Origin: Alphaproteobacteria bacterium
Lineage (GTDB): Bacteria > Pseudomonadota > Alphaproteobacteria > Rhodobacterales > Rhodobacteraceae
Assembly (NCBI GenBank): GCA_030148665.1
Contig: JASBSZ010000014.1
Coordinates: forward strand, 1-64,000
Reading direction: 5' to 3'
DNA: 64,000 nt
Positions 1 to 7,364 of the stretch are shown one piece after another. How positions within the stretch are numbered: the first letter of the stretch is position 1; each line of letters opens with the position of its first letter. Under the pieces are notes generated by a model. It had not been told where the DNA came from. It made no database searches and worked only from the letters and a program-made list of their open reading frames with translations. The position numbers were made by a program, and so were the translations under genes.

Positions 1-137
1 CATGATCGAACGCGCGTTTTGCGCCCTCAAAGACTACCGGCGTATCGCAACCCGATACGACAAACTACTCAGAAACTTCCTCGCAGCGATCGAAATCGCA
101 GCTATTATTTTGTGGTGGACCTGATTGAGTCTCGACC
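1..137 (+). mobile_element. Right end of an IS5-family insertion sequence (partial)
   Basis: The window opens inside an insertion sequence. The end of its transposase reads on the plus strand and stops at 124. A short tail follows and ends at a CTAG at 138-141. Reading inward from that end gives GGGTCGAGACTCAATCAG, the probable terminal inverted repeat. IS5-family elements favour YTAR targets, and CTAG fits. To the right of CTAG the sequence continues as a histidine kinase gene on the other strand, so the element sits in that gene. The left end and most of the transposase lie outside the window. Confidence 0.8.
2..124 (+). CDS. IS5-family transposase, C-terminal fragment (5' end outside window)
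   Basis: The last 40 codons encode the typical C-terminus of an IS5-family DDE transposase. The stretch ERAFCALKDYRRIATRYDK is the conserved region around the last catalytic Glu and the YREK-like positions, and it is followed by RNFLAAIEIAA and a hydrophobic tail ending WWT before TGA. The reading frame is open at the window edge, so the ATG at position 2 is internal and not the start. The enzyme would cut and paste its own element. Whether it is intact cannot be judged from this fragment. Confidence 0.82.
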   Translation: MIERAFCALKDYRRIATRYDKLLRNFLAAIEIAAIILWWT

Positions 138-1749
138 CTAGCCCAATACCACCCTTCTGGCGTTGGTCCGAGGAATCCACTTGGGTGAACCGGTCGAATA
201 TGGTCTCATGCGCCTCGGGCGGGATTCCGGTGCCGTGATCGCGTACCGAAATGACGATCCTGTCGTGCTCTCCGGCCACGCACAGCTCGATTTCCTGACC
301 GCTGTACGAAAACTTGGCGGCGTTCGAGATCAGATTGTCGAGAACTTGGCGCAGCCTGTGCCTGTCACCCATGGTGACTAGATCATCTTCGAGTTGAGAT
401 GCGACGATTCTTACATCGTGCCGGGCCGCATAGCCCTGATTGGCCTCGATCGCTTCGCGCACGACGGCTGCCAGATCGATCGCGCTGCGCTCGATCGAGA
501 TCTGGCCTGATTCCAGCTTGTCCATGTCCAGCAGGTCGTTGATCAGAACGATCAGGCGATCGCTATTCTTTTGCGCCATTTTCACCAGCCGCATTGCCTT
601 GTCGGGCAGGTCATCCCCGCCGACGACCTCGATCAGCCCCAGCGCACCCTTGATCGAGGTAAGTGGAGTGCGCAATTCGTGACTGACGGTCGAGACGAAC
701 TGCGCCTTGGTGCGCTCGGCGTCCTTTCGTTCGGTGATGTCGCGGTAGATCGCTAGAAAGCGCGGTCGCGCGCCGACGGGTTCGACCAAGTGCAGGTAGA
801 TCTCCAGCGCGCGGCGGCGCTTGTCTAACATCTCGTAGGTAACGTGTCGTTCAGGCCCCTGGATCAGGGCCTGACAGCGTTCCTTGAGCGTCTCGAACTG
901 GGATTGCGAGATGAACTCGCTGATCTTGTGGCCACGCCATTCGCGCCCATGGCCGGCAGCGCGGGCGGCGGCGGCGTGGTTGAGATAGATGAATTCATAG
1001 GTTTCGGGCCAGAACAGATAGACCTCGTCCTGAATCAGGTCGAGTGATTGCGACAGCAGCCGGGCATCCTCTTCTGCGGCCCTCTGGTCGGAAATGTTTT
1101 GGGTGACGGCGACGATACTGGTATCGCCCGTGCGCGTGGTCACGACATGATACCAGACGCGGATAGGGTTTCCCCTGCAGTCGGTTCTTTCACCCACAAC
1201 CTGGCTGGTTTCCCCTGTGAACAGGGGCTTCAGAAATTTCCGGTAGTCGGTCTCGTCCACTCCCATAAGCGCATCGATCACCCTTTTGCGGCGATATTCG
1301 TTGTCCGACCATCCCAGGCGCGTTAGTGCAGCCTTGTTCGTGTATTTGAACTTCAGTGTTGCAGGGTCTATGAGGGAAACGGAAATCGGCATCATATCGA
1401 GCGTCTCGAAGATACCGAATACCTCGAGCAGGGCCTGTTCTTGTTGCTTAATGAATGGCCGCACTGCCCAGAAAAAGATAATTGGCGTTGTAACGATGAC
1501 CAGCAAGGTCGTGTCAAGAGCGGAAAGGGTCAATCCGTGCTTGTCAATGTGACGCGAGGCAAGACTGGGCAGGTGTGGAAACAATACCATGATCAGGGAT
1601 TCCACACCCATGATTGTTATCGCTATTTTTGCGACGAGTCGAGCATAGGGTGCGTACCGTTGATCCGTTCCAGGAAGTCCGGAAGACCTTGGCAAAAGAA
1701 TCGCCGCTATATTTCGACTCGTCCTGCTCATATTTTCAACAATCCACAT
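34..1749 (-). pseudogene. PAS-domain membrane sensor histidine kinase, 3' end cut off by IS5-family insertion
   Basis: This is a hybrid membrane-anchored sensor kinase. There are two hydrophobic segments near residues 40-65 and 78-98, then two PAS-like domains, each ending in a PAC-type motif (VTQNISDQR and IYRDITERK). The HisKA H-box VSHELRTPLTS has phospho-acceptor His357, the N-box is LDNLISNAAKF and the G1 box is DHGTGIP. The kinase sequence stops at GGIGLG, in the G2 box, exactly where CTAG (138-141) joins the insertion element. The remaining C-terminal residues down to the stop at 34 are read from IS DNA. Loss of the last part of the ATPase domain should abolish or badly impair kinase activity. 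The ATG at 1749 was chosen, preceded in frame by a TTG; no clear ribosome-binding site was seen. No response regulator is adjacent. Confidence 0.8.
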
Positions 1750-2095
1750 CAATTTGACAAAATTATGGCTGGATATGGAAAAAATAACCGCGAGAAAATA
1801 ACCGCATGGGTTCTTGGGACTATTAACCGATCAACTTGTTGAATTTGCGTGATGTATCTGATTCATCTCTTGAAAACGAACAGGAGGTGGAGCTTGGCAA
1901 AGGGGCCTGTACTATACAACTAGCCGGACGTTCGAGCCATCGTAGGCCTCCACGCCCGGCGCGATTGCCCACACCGAAACCACAGGCCATGAAAATAGAA
2001 CCTGCTGGCACTGTCTTCGGGAGGCGGTGCGGGGAGAGGCACGGGGTTTGTGACTGTTACCGCATCCAAGGTGTGATCGGGAAGAGGTTTGGCGA
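1750..2095. other. Intergenic region between kinase and antitoxin genes
   Basis: No convincing gene was found here. It is more AT-rich close to the kinase start, where a tandem direct repeat lies at 1781-1805. There is a TTAACC at 1823-1828 and a short inverted repeat TCAACTTGTTGA at 1831-1842. The part nearer the antitoxin gene shows nothing recognisable. Reading frames through it are low-quality and unsupported. Confidence 0.5.
1781..1805. repeat. Tandem direct repeat upstream of the kinase gene
   Basis: The 11-mer AAAATAACCGC occurs at 1781-1791 and again at 1795-1805, giving a 14-bp period. It lies 32-56 bp upstream of the kinase ATG, where a response-regulator or activator dimer could bind. 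The repeat is seen directly; its regulatory role is inferred. Confidence 0.5.
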
Positions 2096-2425
2096 TTACA
2101 CCAAATCACCGATCTCAACCTCCAGTGCATCAGCCAGCTTTTTCAACGTTTCCACCGACCCCGTACTGCGCCCTTTCTCGATATCGATGATCTGGATGCG
2201 GTTGACCCCGGATTGCCGCGCCAGTTCGGCTTGGCTTATCCCTCGGTACTCCCGAAAAACGGCCAATGGGCTTTCACCGGCCACCAGGCGCTTCACGATG
2301 TCGGATGGGAAGGATTCCTCATCCGTTTCCAGCGCCTTGCGCGCTGCAATGATATCCTCGAGGTCATCGCGCGCCGAAAGCAGACGCTCGTATTCATCCT
2401 TGGGGATGGTAACCATCTCGTTCAT
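2096..2425 (-). CDS. XRE-family helix-turn-helix antitoxin
   Basis: This 109-residue protein is the probable antitoxin and autorepressor of a type II toxin-antitoxin pair. The N-terminal half is charged and helical (residues 1-50), as expected of a toxin-binding segment. The C-terminal half is a Cro/CI-type helix-turn-helix (ISQAELARQSGVNRIQIIDI, about residues 63-82) followed by LKKLADALEV. It begins 9 bp after the toxin stop, with a strong AGGAGG ribosome-binding site 5 bp before its ATG, so toxin and antitoxin are co-transcribed. The toxin-first order is the one typical of HigBA-like pairs. The match to the family is good; activity is not shown by sequence. Confidence 0.85.
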   Translation of the reverse strand: MNEMVTIPKDEYERLLSARDDLEDIIAARKALETDEESFPSDIVKRLVAGESPLAVFREYRGISQAELARQSGVNRIQIIDIEKGRSTGSVETLKKLADALEVEIGDLV

Positions 2426-2434
2426 ATCGTCCTC

Positions 2435-2680
2435 CTAATAAACGCTGCCGCGCGAGGCGATTTTCAGCACGTCCAACACCTCGCCGTCATGCATGATCAC
2501 CCGCCAGTCACCCACTCGCAGCCGGATGGCATCAACCCCCGAGAGAGCCTTCACGTTGTTGGCCTGCGATGATGGGTCGGCGGCATATTCCTCGATCTTG
2601 CCAATGACGCGCTCGGCGGTGTTGCGCGGCATTTTCCGCAGGGCTTTCACGGCGGCTTTTCTGTAGGTGATCGGCTTCAT
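2435..2680 (-). CDS. RelE/ParE-superfamily toxin
   Basis: This 81-residue basic protein has the RelE fold signature: an N-terminal helix region (YRKAAVKALRKMPRN), a middle segment AERVIGKIEEYAADP, and C-terminal strands RLRVGDWRVIMHDGEVLDVLKI. Members of this family are ribosome-dependent mRNA interferases or gyrase poisons. The conserved Arg and aromatic residues (RLRVGDWRV) favour a RelE-type activity, but this remains inference. It is the first gene of the pair, starts at the ATG 10 bp from a perfect palindrome, and is followed by the antitoxin gene. Length is normal for the family, so the gene looks intact. Confidence 0.83.
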   Translation of the reverse strand: MKPITYRKAAVKALRKMPRNTAERVIGKIEEYAADPSSQANNVKALSGVDAIRLRVGDWRVIMHDGEVLDVLKIASRGSVY

Positions 2681-2689
2681 GTGGTTATA

Positions 2690-2706
2690 TGTAGTTTATA
2701 ACTACA
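2690..2706. promoter_or_regulatory. Palindromic operator of the toxin-antitoxin operon
   Basis: TGTAGTTTATAACTACA is a perfect inverted repeat with 7-bp arms and a 3-bp centre, placed just upstream of the toxin ATG. Toxin-antitoxin operons are generally repressed by antitoxin binding to such palindromes, so this is the likely XRE binding site. The surrounding sequence is AT-rich and probably includes the promoter. Confidence 0.65.
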
Positions 2707-2748
2707 CAGTAGTCAAGAACGACATGAAGAGAGATCCCGATTTCCGTG

Positions 2749-4011
2749 TCACGCCCCCGTCACGAATGCGGCCCACTGGTTCATCACCCCCCGTCGCCGC
2801 TCCAACAGGTCCGAGCGGGCATAGGTGCGCTCGACCACATTTCCGATCCGGTGCCCGAGGATCGTCTCGGCTACCTCGAACGTGCACGCGTCGGTGTCCT
2901 GCACCCAGGTGCGGAACGATGTCCGAAATCCGTGCAGGGTGCCGGATGCTCCTGCCCGTTTCAAGGCGTTTCCGAGCGCCACATCCGAAACATGGCCGCG
3001 TGTCAGCCCCGGAAAGAGGTAGTCGTCCGAGACCTCGGCGGCGGTATCCACGATCTCCTGTGTCGGCTCTGTCAGCGGAACCCGGAAATCCTGCACATAT
3101 GCGCTGCGCCCCTTGATGCGCGCGGCCGGTACCGTCCAGATATCGCCTTCGATTTCTTCGAAGCGCGCGCCGCGGCAGCCGTGGCTGCGCACCAGCGTCA
3201 GGATGCACCACCGCAGGCACAGGTTGACGGCGCTTGGCTCGTCGGACAGCTTGGCGTATAGTGCTGGCACCTCCTGCCATGGCATGGCTTCGAGGTGGCG
3301 AACCTTGTGGTCGACCTCCCCCAGCATGTGCTTTGCCGCCTCGACCGTGAAGGGGTCGCAGTCCACACCCATCAGGCGGGCCTGCTCGAAGATGATCTTC
3401 GTGCGATTGATCGCCTTGATCGCGGTGGGGTGCTTTTCCCGCCAGATCGGCTTCAGCGCTGCATGGATATCCAACTGATGGATCGCGCTCATGCGTTTCC
3501 GTCCGAGCGCCGGGATCATGTAGAGCTTGATCGGGCTCATCCACCGGCCTCTAGTTCCACCGCCGCGAAGGGCATCGCGCTTGGCCTCGAACACGATCTG
3601 CGCCATGCGCTCGAAGGTGGGATCCTGCCTGTCCATCTCCCGGCGCGCCGCTTCGCGCTCGGCATCGCGGACGGAAATCGGATCATTCCCCTTCGCCAGC
3701 ACCGCCGCCCAGCGGTCACGCATCTTGCGGGCTTCGGCCAGTGTGATGGCTCCCTGCGACCCCAGCCCCATGTCGCGCCGTCGGCCGAGATACGAATACC
3801 GCCACACCCACTTGCCGGCGCCGCCTTTTCTGACAAGCATGAGGCCGCCGCCATCGTAGAGCCGCCCGTCGCCGGCGTTCCTCACCTGAATGGCTGTCAG
3901 TCTGTTCCGTTCCCGTCCCACAATTGGTCCCACATTTGAGTCCGCGTTGCGGCCTTTGTCCGTGCGACGGCATGCGACAGCAACGTTTTGAATCATTTGA
4001 ACTATAGACAT
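2749..4011 (-). CDS. P4-type tyrosine recombinase / integrase
   Basis: This is a site-specific recombinase of about 420 residues. The N-terminal arm-binding domain has the family signature around LYDGGGLMLVRKGG and GKWVWRYSY. The catalytic domain retains Arg275 (TLVRSHG), His360-x-x-Arg363 (HGFRTSF), His387 (LGHRIG) and the nucleophile Tyr397 (VERTYAR). Such enzymes integrate genomic islands and prophages, often at tRNA genes. No tRNA gene is seen beside it, so the attachment site is not located. The ATG at 4011 was preferred over an upstream in-frame ATG at 4056, because the family usually starts shortly before the RLTAIQVRNA region; the exact start is uncertain. With the neighbouring toxin-antitoxin pair and IS end it marks a small accessory island. 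Confidence 0.88.
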   Translation of the reverse strand: MSIVQMIQNVAVACRRTDKGRNADSNVGPIVGRERNRLTAIQVRNAGDGRLYDGGGLMLVRKGGAGKWVWRYSYLGRRRDMGLGSQGAITLAEARKMRDRWAAVLAKGNDPISVRDAEREAARREMDRQDPTFERMAQIVFEAKRDALRGGGTRGRWMSPIKLYMIPALGRKRMSAIHQLDIHAALKPIWREKHPTAIKAINRTKIIFEQARLMGVDCDPFTVEAAKHMLGEVDHKVRHLEAMPWQEVPALYAKLSDEPSAVNLCLRWCILTLVRSHGCRGARFEEIEGDIWTVPAARIKGRSAYVQDFRVPLTEPTQEIVDTAAEVSDDYLFPGLTRGHVSDVALGNALKRAGASGTLHGFRTSFRTWVQDTDACTFEVAETILGHRIGNVVERTYARSDLLERRRGVMNQWAAFVTGA

Positions 4012-4181
4012 GCGGGAGCACACTATGCAACGATGGGCAGCGCGGGTGTGGCGCATATCACCGGCACCACCCTCGCCCCCGGGGCGCCGGAAAGGGAAAA
4101 CCCGGACCGAGCGGGTGCCGTGCCGGCCATGCTCCCGATTTCAAGGTCTGGCAACAACAGCCGCAAAGACAGGGACAGGGC

Positions 4182-4880
4182 ATGACCGATTTCGTTTTCT
4201 CTCCACCCGTGCCGCCCAGCGTTGCGGTCAGCGGCAGCAAGGCCCGTCTGCCCGTGCGACGGATATTCTGTGTCGGGCGCAACTATGCGGCGCATGCGCG
4301 TGAAATGGGCCGTGACCCCGATCGCGAGCCGCCGTTCTTTTTCACCAAACCCGCCGATGCGGTGGTCGATGACGGCGCCATCATTGCCTATCCGCCGCTG
4401 ACGAAAAACCTGCACCACGAGGGCGAGCTGGTGGTCGCCATCGGCCAGGGTGGCGACAACATTGCCGCCGAAGATGCGCTTTCCCATGTCTGGGGGTATG
4501 CGATCGGAAACGATCTGACCCGGCGCGATCTGCAATTTGCAGCGCGCGAGCTGGGGCGCCCGTGGGATTGGGGCAAGGCCTTTGACAATTCGGCTGTCTG
4601 CGGCCCGGTTCACCCCTGTCGTCAGAGCGGCCACATCGCGCGCGGGGCGATCCGCACCCTGGTCAATGGCGAAATCCGGCAAGAGGCCGATCTTTCCGAC
4701 ATGATCTGGTCGGTCCCCGAAATCATCGCGATCCTCTCGACCGCCGTTTCCCTGCGACCGGGAGACCTGATCTATACCGGCACACCGGCCGGGGTCGGAC
4801 CGTTGGTGCCGGGCGATCGCTGCACGGTCGAGATCCAGGGTCTCGGCACTCTGACCACCACCATTGCAGGGCAGGGCTGA
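4182..4880 (+). CDS. Fumarylacetoacetate hydrolase family protein (fumarylpyruvate hydrolase-like)
   Basis: This 232-residue protein is a single FAH domain. Substrate-pocket residues lie in the FCVGRNYAAHARE motif, and the metal ligands are Glu80 and Glu82 (HHEGELVV) with Asp111 (GNDLTRRD). The C-terminal LRPGDLIYTGTPAGVGP motif is also present. Length and motifs match the short FAH members that hydrolyse fumarylpyruvate or act as acylpyruvases or oxaloacetate decarboxylases; the substrate cannot be fixed from sequence. No gentisate or homogentisate genes are nearby. The start is the ATG preceded by AGGGACAGG. It lies between the integrase and puuD, both reading away from the island. Confidence 0.82.
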   Translation: MTDFVFSPPVPPSVAVSGSKARLPVRRIFCVGRNYAAHAREMGRDPDREPPFFFTKPADAVVDDGAIIAYPPLTKNLHHEGELVVAIGQGGDNIAAEDALSHVWGYAIGNDLTRRDLQFAARELGRPWDWGKAFDNSAVCGPVHPCRQSGHIARGAIRTLVNGEIRQEADLSDMIWSVPEIIAILSTAVSLRPGDLIYTGTPAGVGPLVPGDRCTVEIQGLGTLTTTIAGQG

Positions 4881-5094
4881 ACGCAGGCGGCGCGCGTGCC
4901 ACGCCCGACTTCCAGCCTCTTGCATGGGGCCTGATCGGAAATCGTCCCGCCCCTTGTCAGCGGTTGTCCGGGCGCGGGCGGCCGGGCAGGAAGATCGCGC
5001 AGCGCACCCTTGTCAATGCCCTGGCCGCGCTGTTTACTGAGCCGCGTGCCAGCGGGACGACACGCCCTGGCGGACCAACAGATCAGGTGGACGG

Positions 5095-6339
5095 ATGGAC
5101 AGCTACATTTACGAGGTAATCCTTTCATGGCTGGAATTTGCCGTGCGCTGGACCCATGTCATTACCGCCATCGCCTGGATCGGCTCGTCCTTTTATTTCA
5201 TCGCTCTCGACCTGGGGCTGAAAAAGCGCGCTGGCCTGCCCGAGGGTGTGCAGGGTGAGGAGTGGCAGGTTCACGGAGGCGGTTTCTACAACATTCGCAA
5301 GTACATGGTCGCCCCGGCCGAGCTGCCCGAACATCTGATCTGGTTCAAATGGGAAAGCTATTTCACCTGGCTCAGCGGTTTTGCCATGCTGTCGCTGGTC
5401 TATTATGCGCGCGGAGATCTGTTTCTGGTCGATCCCCGGGTGATGGACCTCAGCCTGGTGCAGGCCATCGGCATTTCGGTGGCAAGCCTGGCGTTCGGCT
5501 GGATCATCTATGATCTGATCTGCAAGAGCCGGTTCGGCAACGACAATACCCGTCTGATGTTGCTGTTGTATGTCCTGCTGGTCGTCATGGCCTGGGGATA
5601 CACGCAGGTCTTTTCCGGGCGCGCGGCCCTGCTGCATCTGGGGGCCTTTACCGCCACGATCATGACGGCAAACGTGTTCTTCATCATCATCCCGAACCAG
5701 AAGATCGTGGTTGCCGACCTCAAGGCGGGGCGCACGCCAGACCCGAAATACGGCCGGATCGCAAAGCAGCGTTCGACCCACAACAATTACCTGACCCTGC
5801 CCGTCATCTTTCTGATGCTGTCGAACCATTACCCGCTGGCCTTTGCAACAAGGTACAACTGGATCATCGCCAGCCTGGTGTTCCTGATGGGGGTCGTGAT
5901 CCGTCACTATTTCAATACCCACCACGCGGGAAGGGGGCGCCCGAACTGGACATGGGGCGTGGCGGCCGCGATCTTTGCGGTCATCATCTGGCTTTCCACC
6001 CAACCCAGCATCTATTCGGCCCGGATCCAGGCGGATGGCAAGCTGCCGCCTCTGGCCGAAAGGATGGCGGCCTCGGCGATGTTCCCCGAGGTTGTCGATG
6101 TGGTGACGTCTCGTTGCTCGATGTGCCACGCGCGCGAGCCCGCATGGCCGGGTCTGGCCGCGCCTCCGCGTGGTGTTACGCTTGAAACCGAATCCGAGAT
6201 CGCCTTGATGGCACCGCAAATCTATCTGCAGGCCGGGCGGAGCAATGCCATGCCGCCCGCCAATGTCTCGGGTATCGAACAGGCTGAACGCGACCTGATC
6301 GTGTCATGGTTCGAAAAGGCCTCGGCAAACCGGGAATGA
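5095..6339 (+). CDS. puuD: Membrane-bound urate hydroxylase PuuD with C-terminal cytochrome c domain
   Basis: This 414-residue integral membrane enzyme oxidises urate to 5-hydroxyisourate and passes electrons to its own haem c. The N-terminal part has about eight hydrophobic segments starting WLEFAVRWTHVITAIAWIGS, with conserved His residues and the loop HGGGFYNIRKY. The C-terminal domain carries the haem c motif Cys341-Ser-Met-Cys344-His345 and a later MPPAN motif with the probable axial Met. This is the architecture described for PuuD. The AGGTGG ribosome-binding site precedes the ATG by 5 bp. The usual partners of purine catabolism (HIU hydrolase, OHCU decarboxylase, allantoinase) are not in the window. 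Confidence 0.9.
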   Translation: MDSYIYEVILSWLEFAVRWTHVITAIAWIGSSFYFIALDLGLKKRAGLPEGVQGEEWQVHGGGFYNIRKYMVAPAELPEHLIWFKWESYFTWLSGFAMLSLVYYARGDLFLVDPRVMDLSLVQAIGISVASLAFGWIIYDLICKSRFGNDNTRLMLLLYVLLVVMAWGYTQVFSGRAALLHLGAFTATIMTANVFFIIIPNQKIVVADLKAGRTPDPKYGRIAKQRSTHNNYLTLPVIFLMLSNHYPLAFATRYNWIIASLVFLMGVVIRHYFNTHHAGRGRPNWTWGVAAAIFAVIIWLSTQPSIYSARIQADGKLPPLAERMAASAMFPEVVDVVTSRCSMCHAREPAWPGLAAPPRGVTLETESEIALMAPQIYLQAGRSNAMPPANVSGIEQAERDLIVSWFEKASANRE

Positions 6340-6425
6340 CCGCGCCGGGGCGGCTGGCGTCAACGCGCAGTTCATCTTTTTCCCTTATCCCCGATCCCTG
6401 AGCGGATGACATATGGGGAACGGGG

Positions 6426-7274
6426 ATGAGCAAACCCGAAACAGACGCGCCGATCATCATCAAGCGCAAGAAGATGATCGCCGGCGGCGGACATCATGGT
6501 GGTGCCTGGAAGGTGGCCTATGCCGATTTCGTAACCGCGATGATGGCCTTTTTCCTGCTCATGTGGCTGCTGAATGCGACAACGGAAAAACAGCGCAAGG
6601 GAATCGCCGACTATTTCAATCCATCCATTCCCCTCAGCCGTATCTCGGGCGGAGGAAACGGAATGTTCAAGGGTGACAGCGTATTTTCCCAGCAGAACCT
6701 GACCCATGACGGCACGGGCGGCGAAAGGCGCGCCTCGGCGCGCGCGCCGCGCAAGGACCGCAGACAGCGCGCCAAAAGAAAAGGGCCGAGCAAGGCGGAA
6801 AACGCTGCCCTGAGAAAGATCGAATCCCGGCTGAAGGGAAACAGCGGCGAAAGCGACGTGGCCAATCGGTTGTTGCGGCACATCCGTACAAGGATCACCG
6901 ACGAGGGCCTTGTGATCGAGCTGTTCGATCTGCCCGATGCGCCTCTGTTCCAGCGTGCCGGCAGCAGGCCGACCAGGCTGCTCGAACAGTTGGTGCGCAT
7001 GATTTCGGATGTCTTGCGCGGAACCGGAAACCGGATTGCTGTCGGAGGCTTTACAAGGTCGTATCCCATCGTTCTGAAAAAGAATCCCACATGGGATCTG
7101 TCAACCGAGCGTGCCCAGAAGGTCCGCCGCATGATGGAATCGGCAGGCACCGATCGCACACGGTTTCGCCGTGTGGTTGGGTGGGCTGACAGGAAACCTG
7201 CTACTGCGAACCCGATGTCGGTACGAAACAACCGTGTCGAAATCATCCTGCTGAGGCGCGTTCCCGGCGATTGA
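6426..7274 (+). CDS. motB: Flagellar motor stator protein MotB
   Basis: This 282-residue stator subunit has a short basic cytoplasmic tail and a single transmembrane helix (about residues 29-50). The helix contains the proton-carrying aspartate Asp34 in YADFVTAMMAFFLLMWL. A plug and linker follow, then a C-terminal OmpA-like peptidoglycan-binding domain ending RNNRVEIILLR. The linker at residues 97-120 is very basic and low in complexity. It would pair with MotA, encoded more than 10 kb away at 17839, to form the ion channel that drives rotation. It is the first flagellar gene of the cluster and is followed by flgE on the same strand. Confidence 0.92.
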   Translation: MSKPETDAPIIIKRKKMIAGGGHHGGAWKVAYADFVTAMMAFFLLMWLLNATTEKQRKGIADYFNPSIPLSRISGGGNGMFKGDSVFSQQNLTHDGTGGERRASARAPRKDRRQRAKRKGPSKAENAALRKIESRLKGNSGESDVANRLLRHIRTRITDEGLVIELFDLPDAPLFQRAGSRPTRLLEQLVRMISDVLRGTGNRIAVGGFTRSYPIVLKKNPTWDLSTERAQKVRRMMESAGTDRTRFRRVVGWADRKPATANPMSVRNNRVEIILLRRVPGD

Positions 7275-7300
7275 CCCGCAGCAACCGGGCCTCGCAGATA

Positions 7301-7315
7301 TTAGGGCCTTTTTAA
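7301..7315. promoter_or_regulatory. CtrA-like binding site upstream of flgE
   Basis: TTAG-GGCCTTT-TTAA matches the CtrA consensus TTAA-N7-TTAA with one mismatch. It lies about 50 bp upstream of the flgE ATG in the short motB-flgE spacer. CtrA is the alphaproteobacterial master regulator that controls flagellar genes; binding here is inferred from the motif and from similar sites at other operons in the cluster. Confidence 0.5.
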
Positions 7316-7364
7316 GTCATGTCGCTCATGCTGCGGGAAACCGATGCAATCAAGAAGGCGCGAC

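Noticed and set aside
1836-2438. Plus-strand open frame opposite the antitoxin gene
   Set aside because: It mirrors the antitoxin codons, is rich in Ser/Arg as expected of a shadow frame, and has no recognisable domain.
7275-7337. Inverted repeat CCCGCAGC...GCTGCGGG between motB and flgE
   Set aside because: The arms are nearly 50 bp apart and span the promoter region, so a functional hairpin is unlikely.
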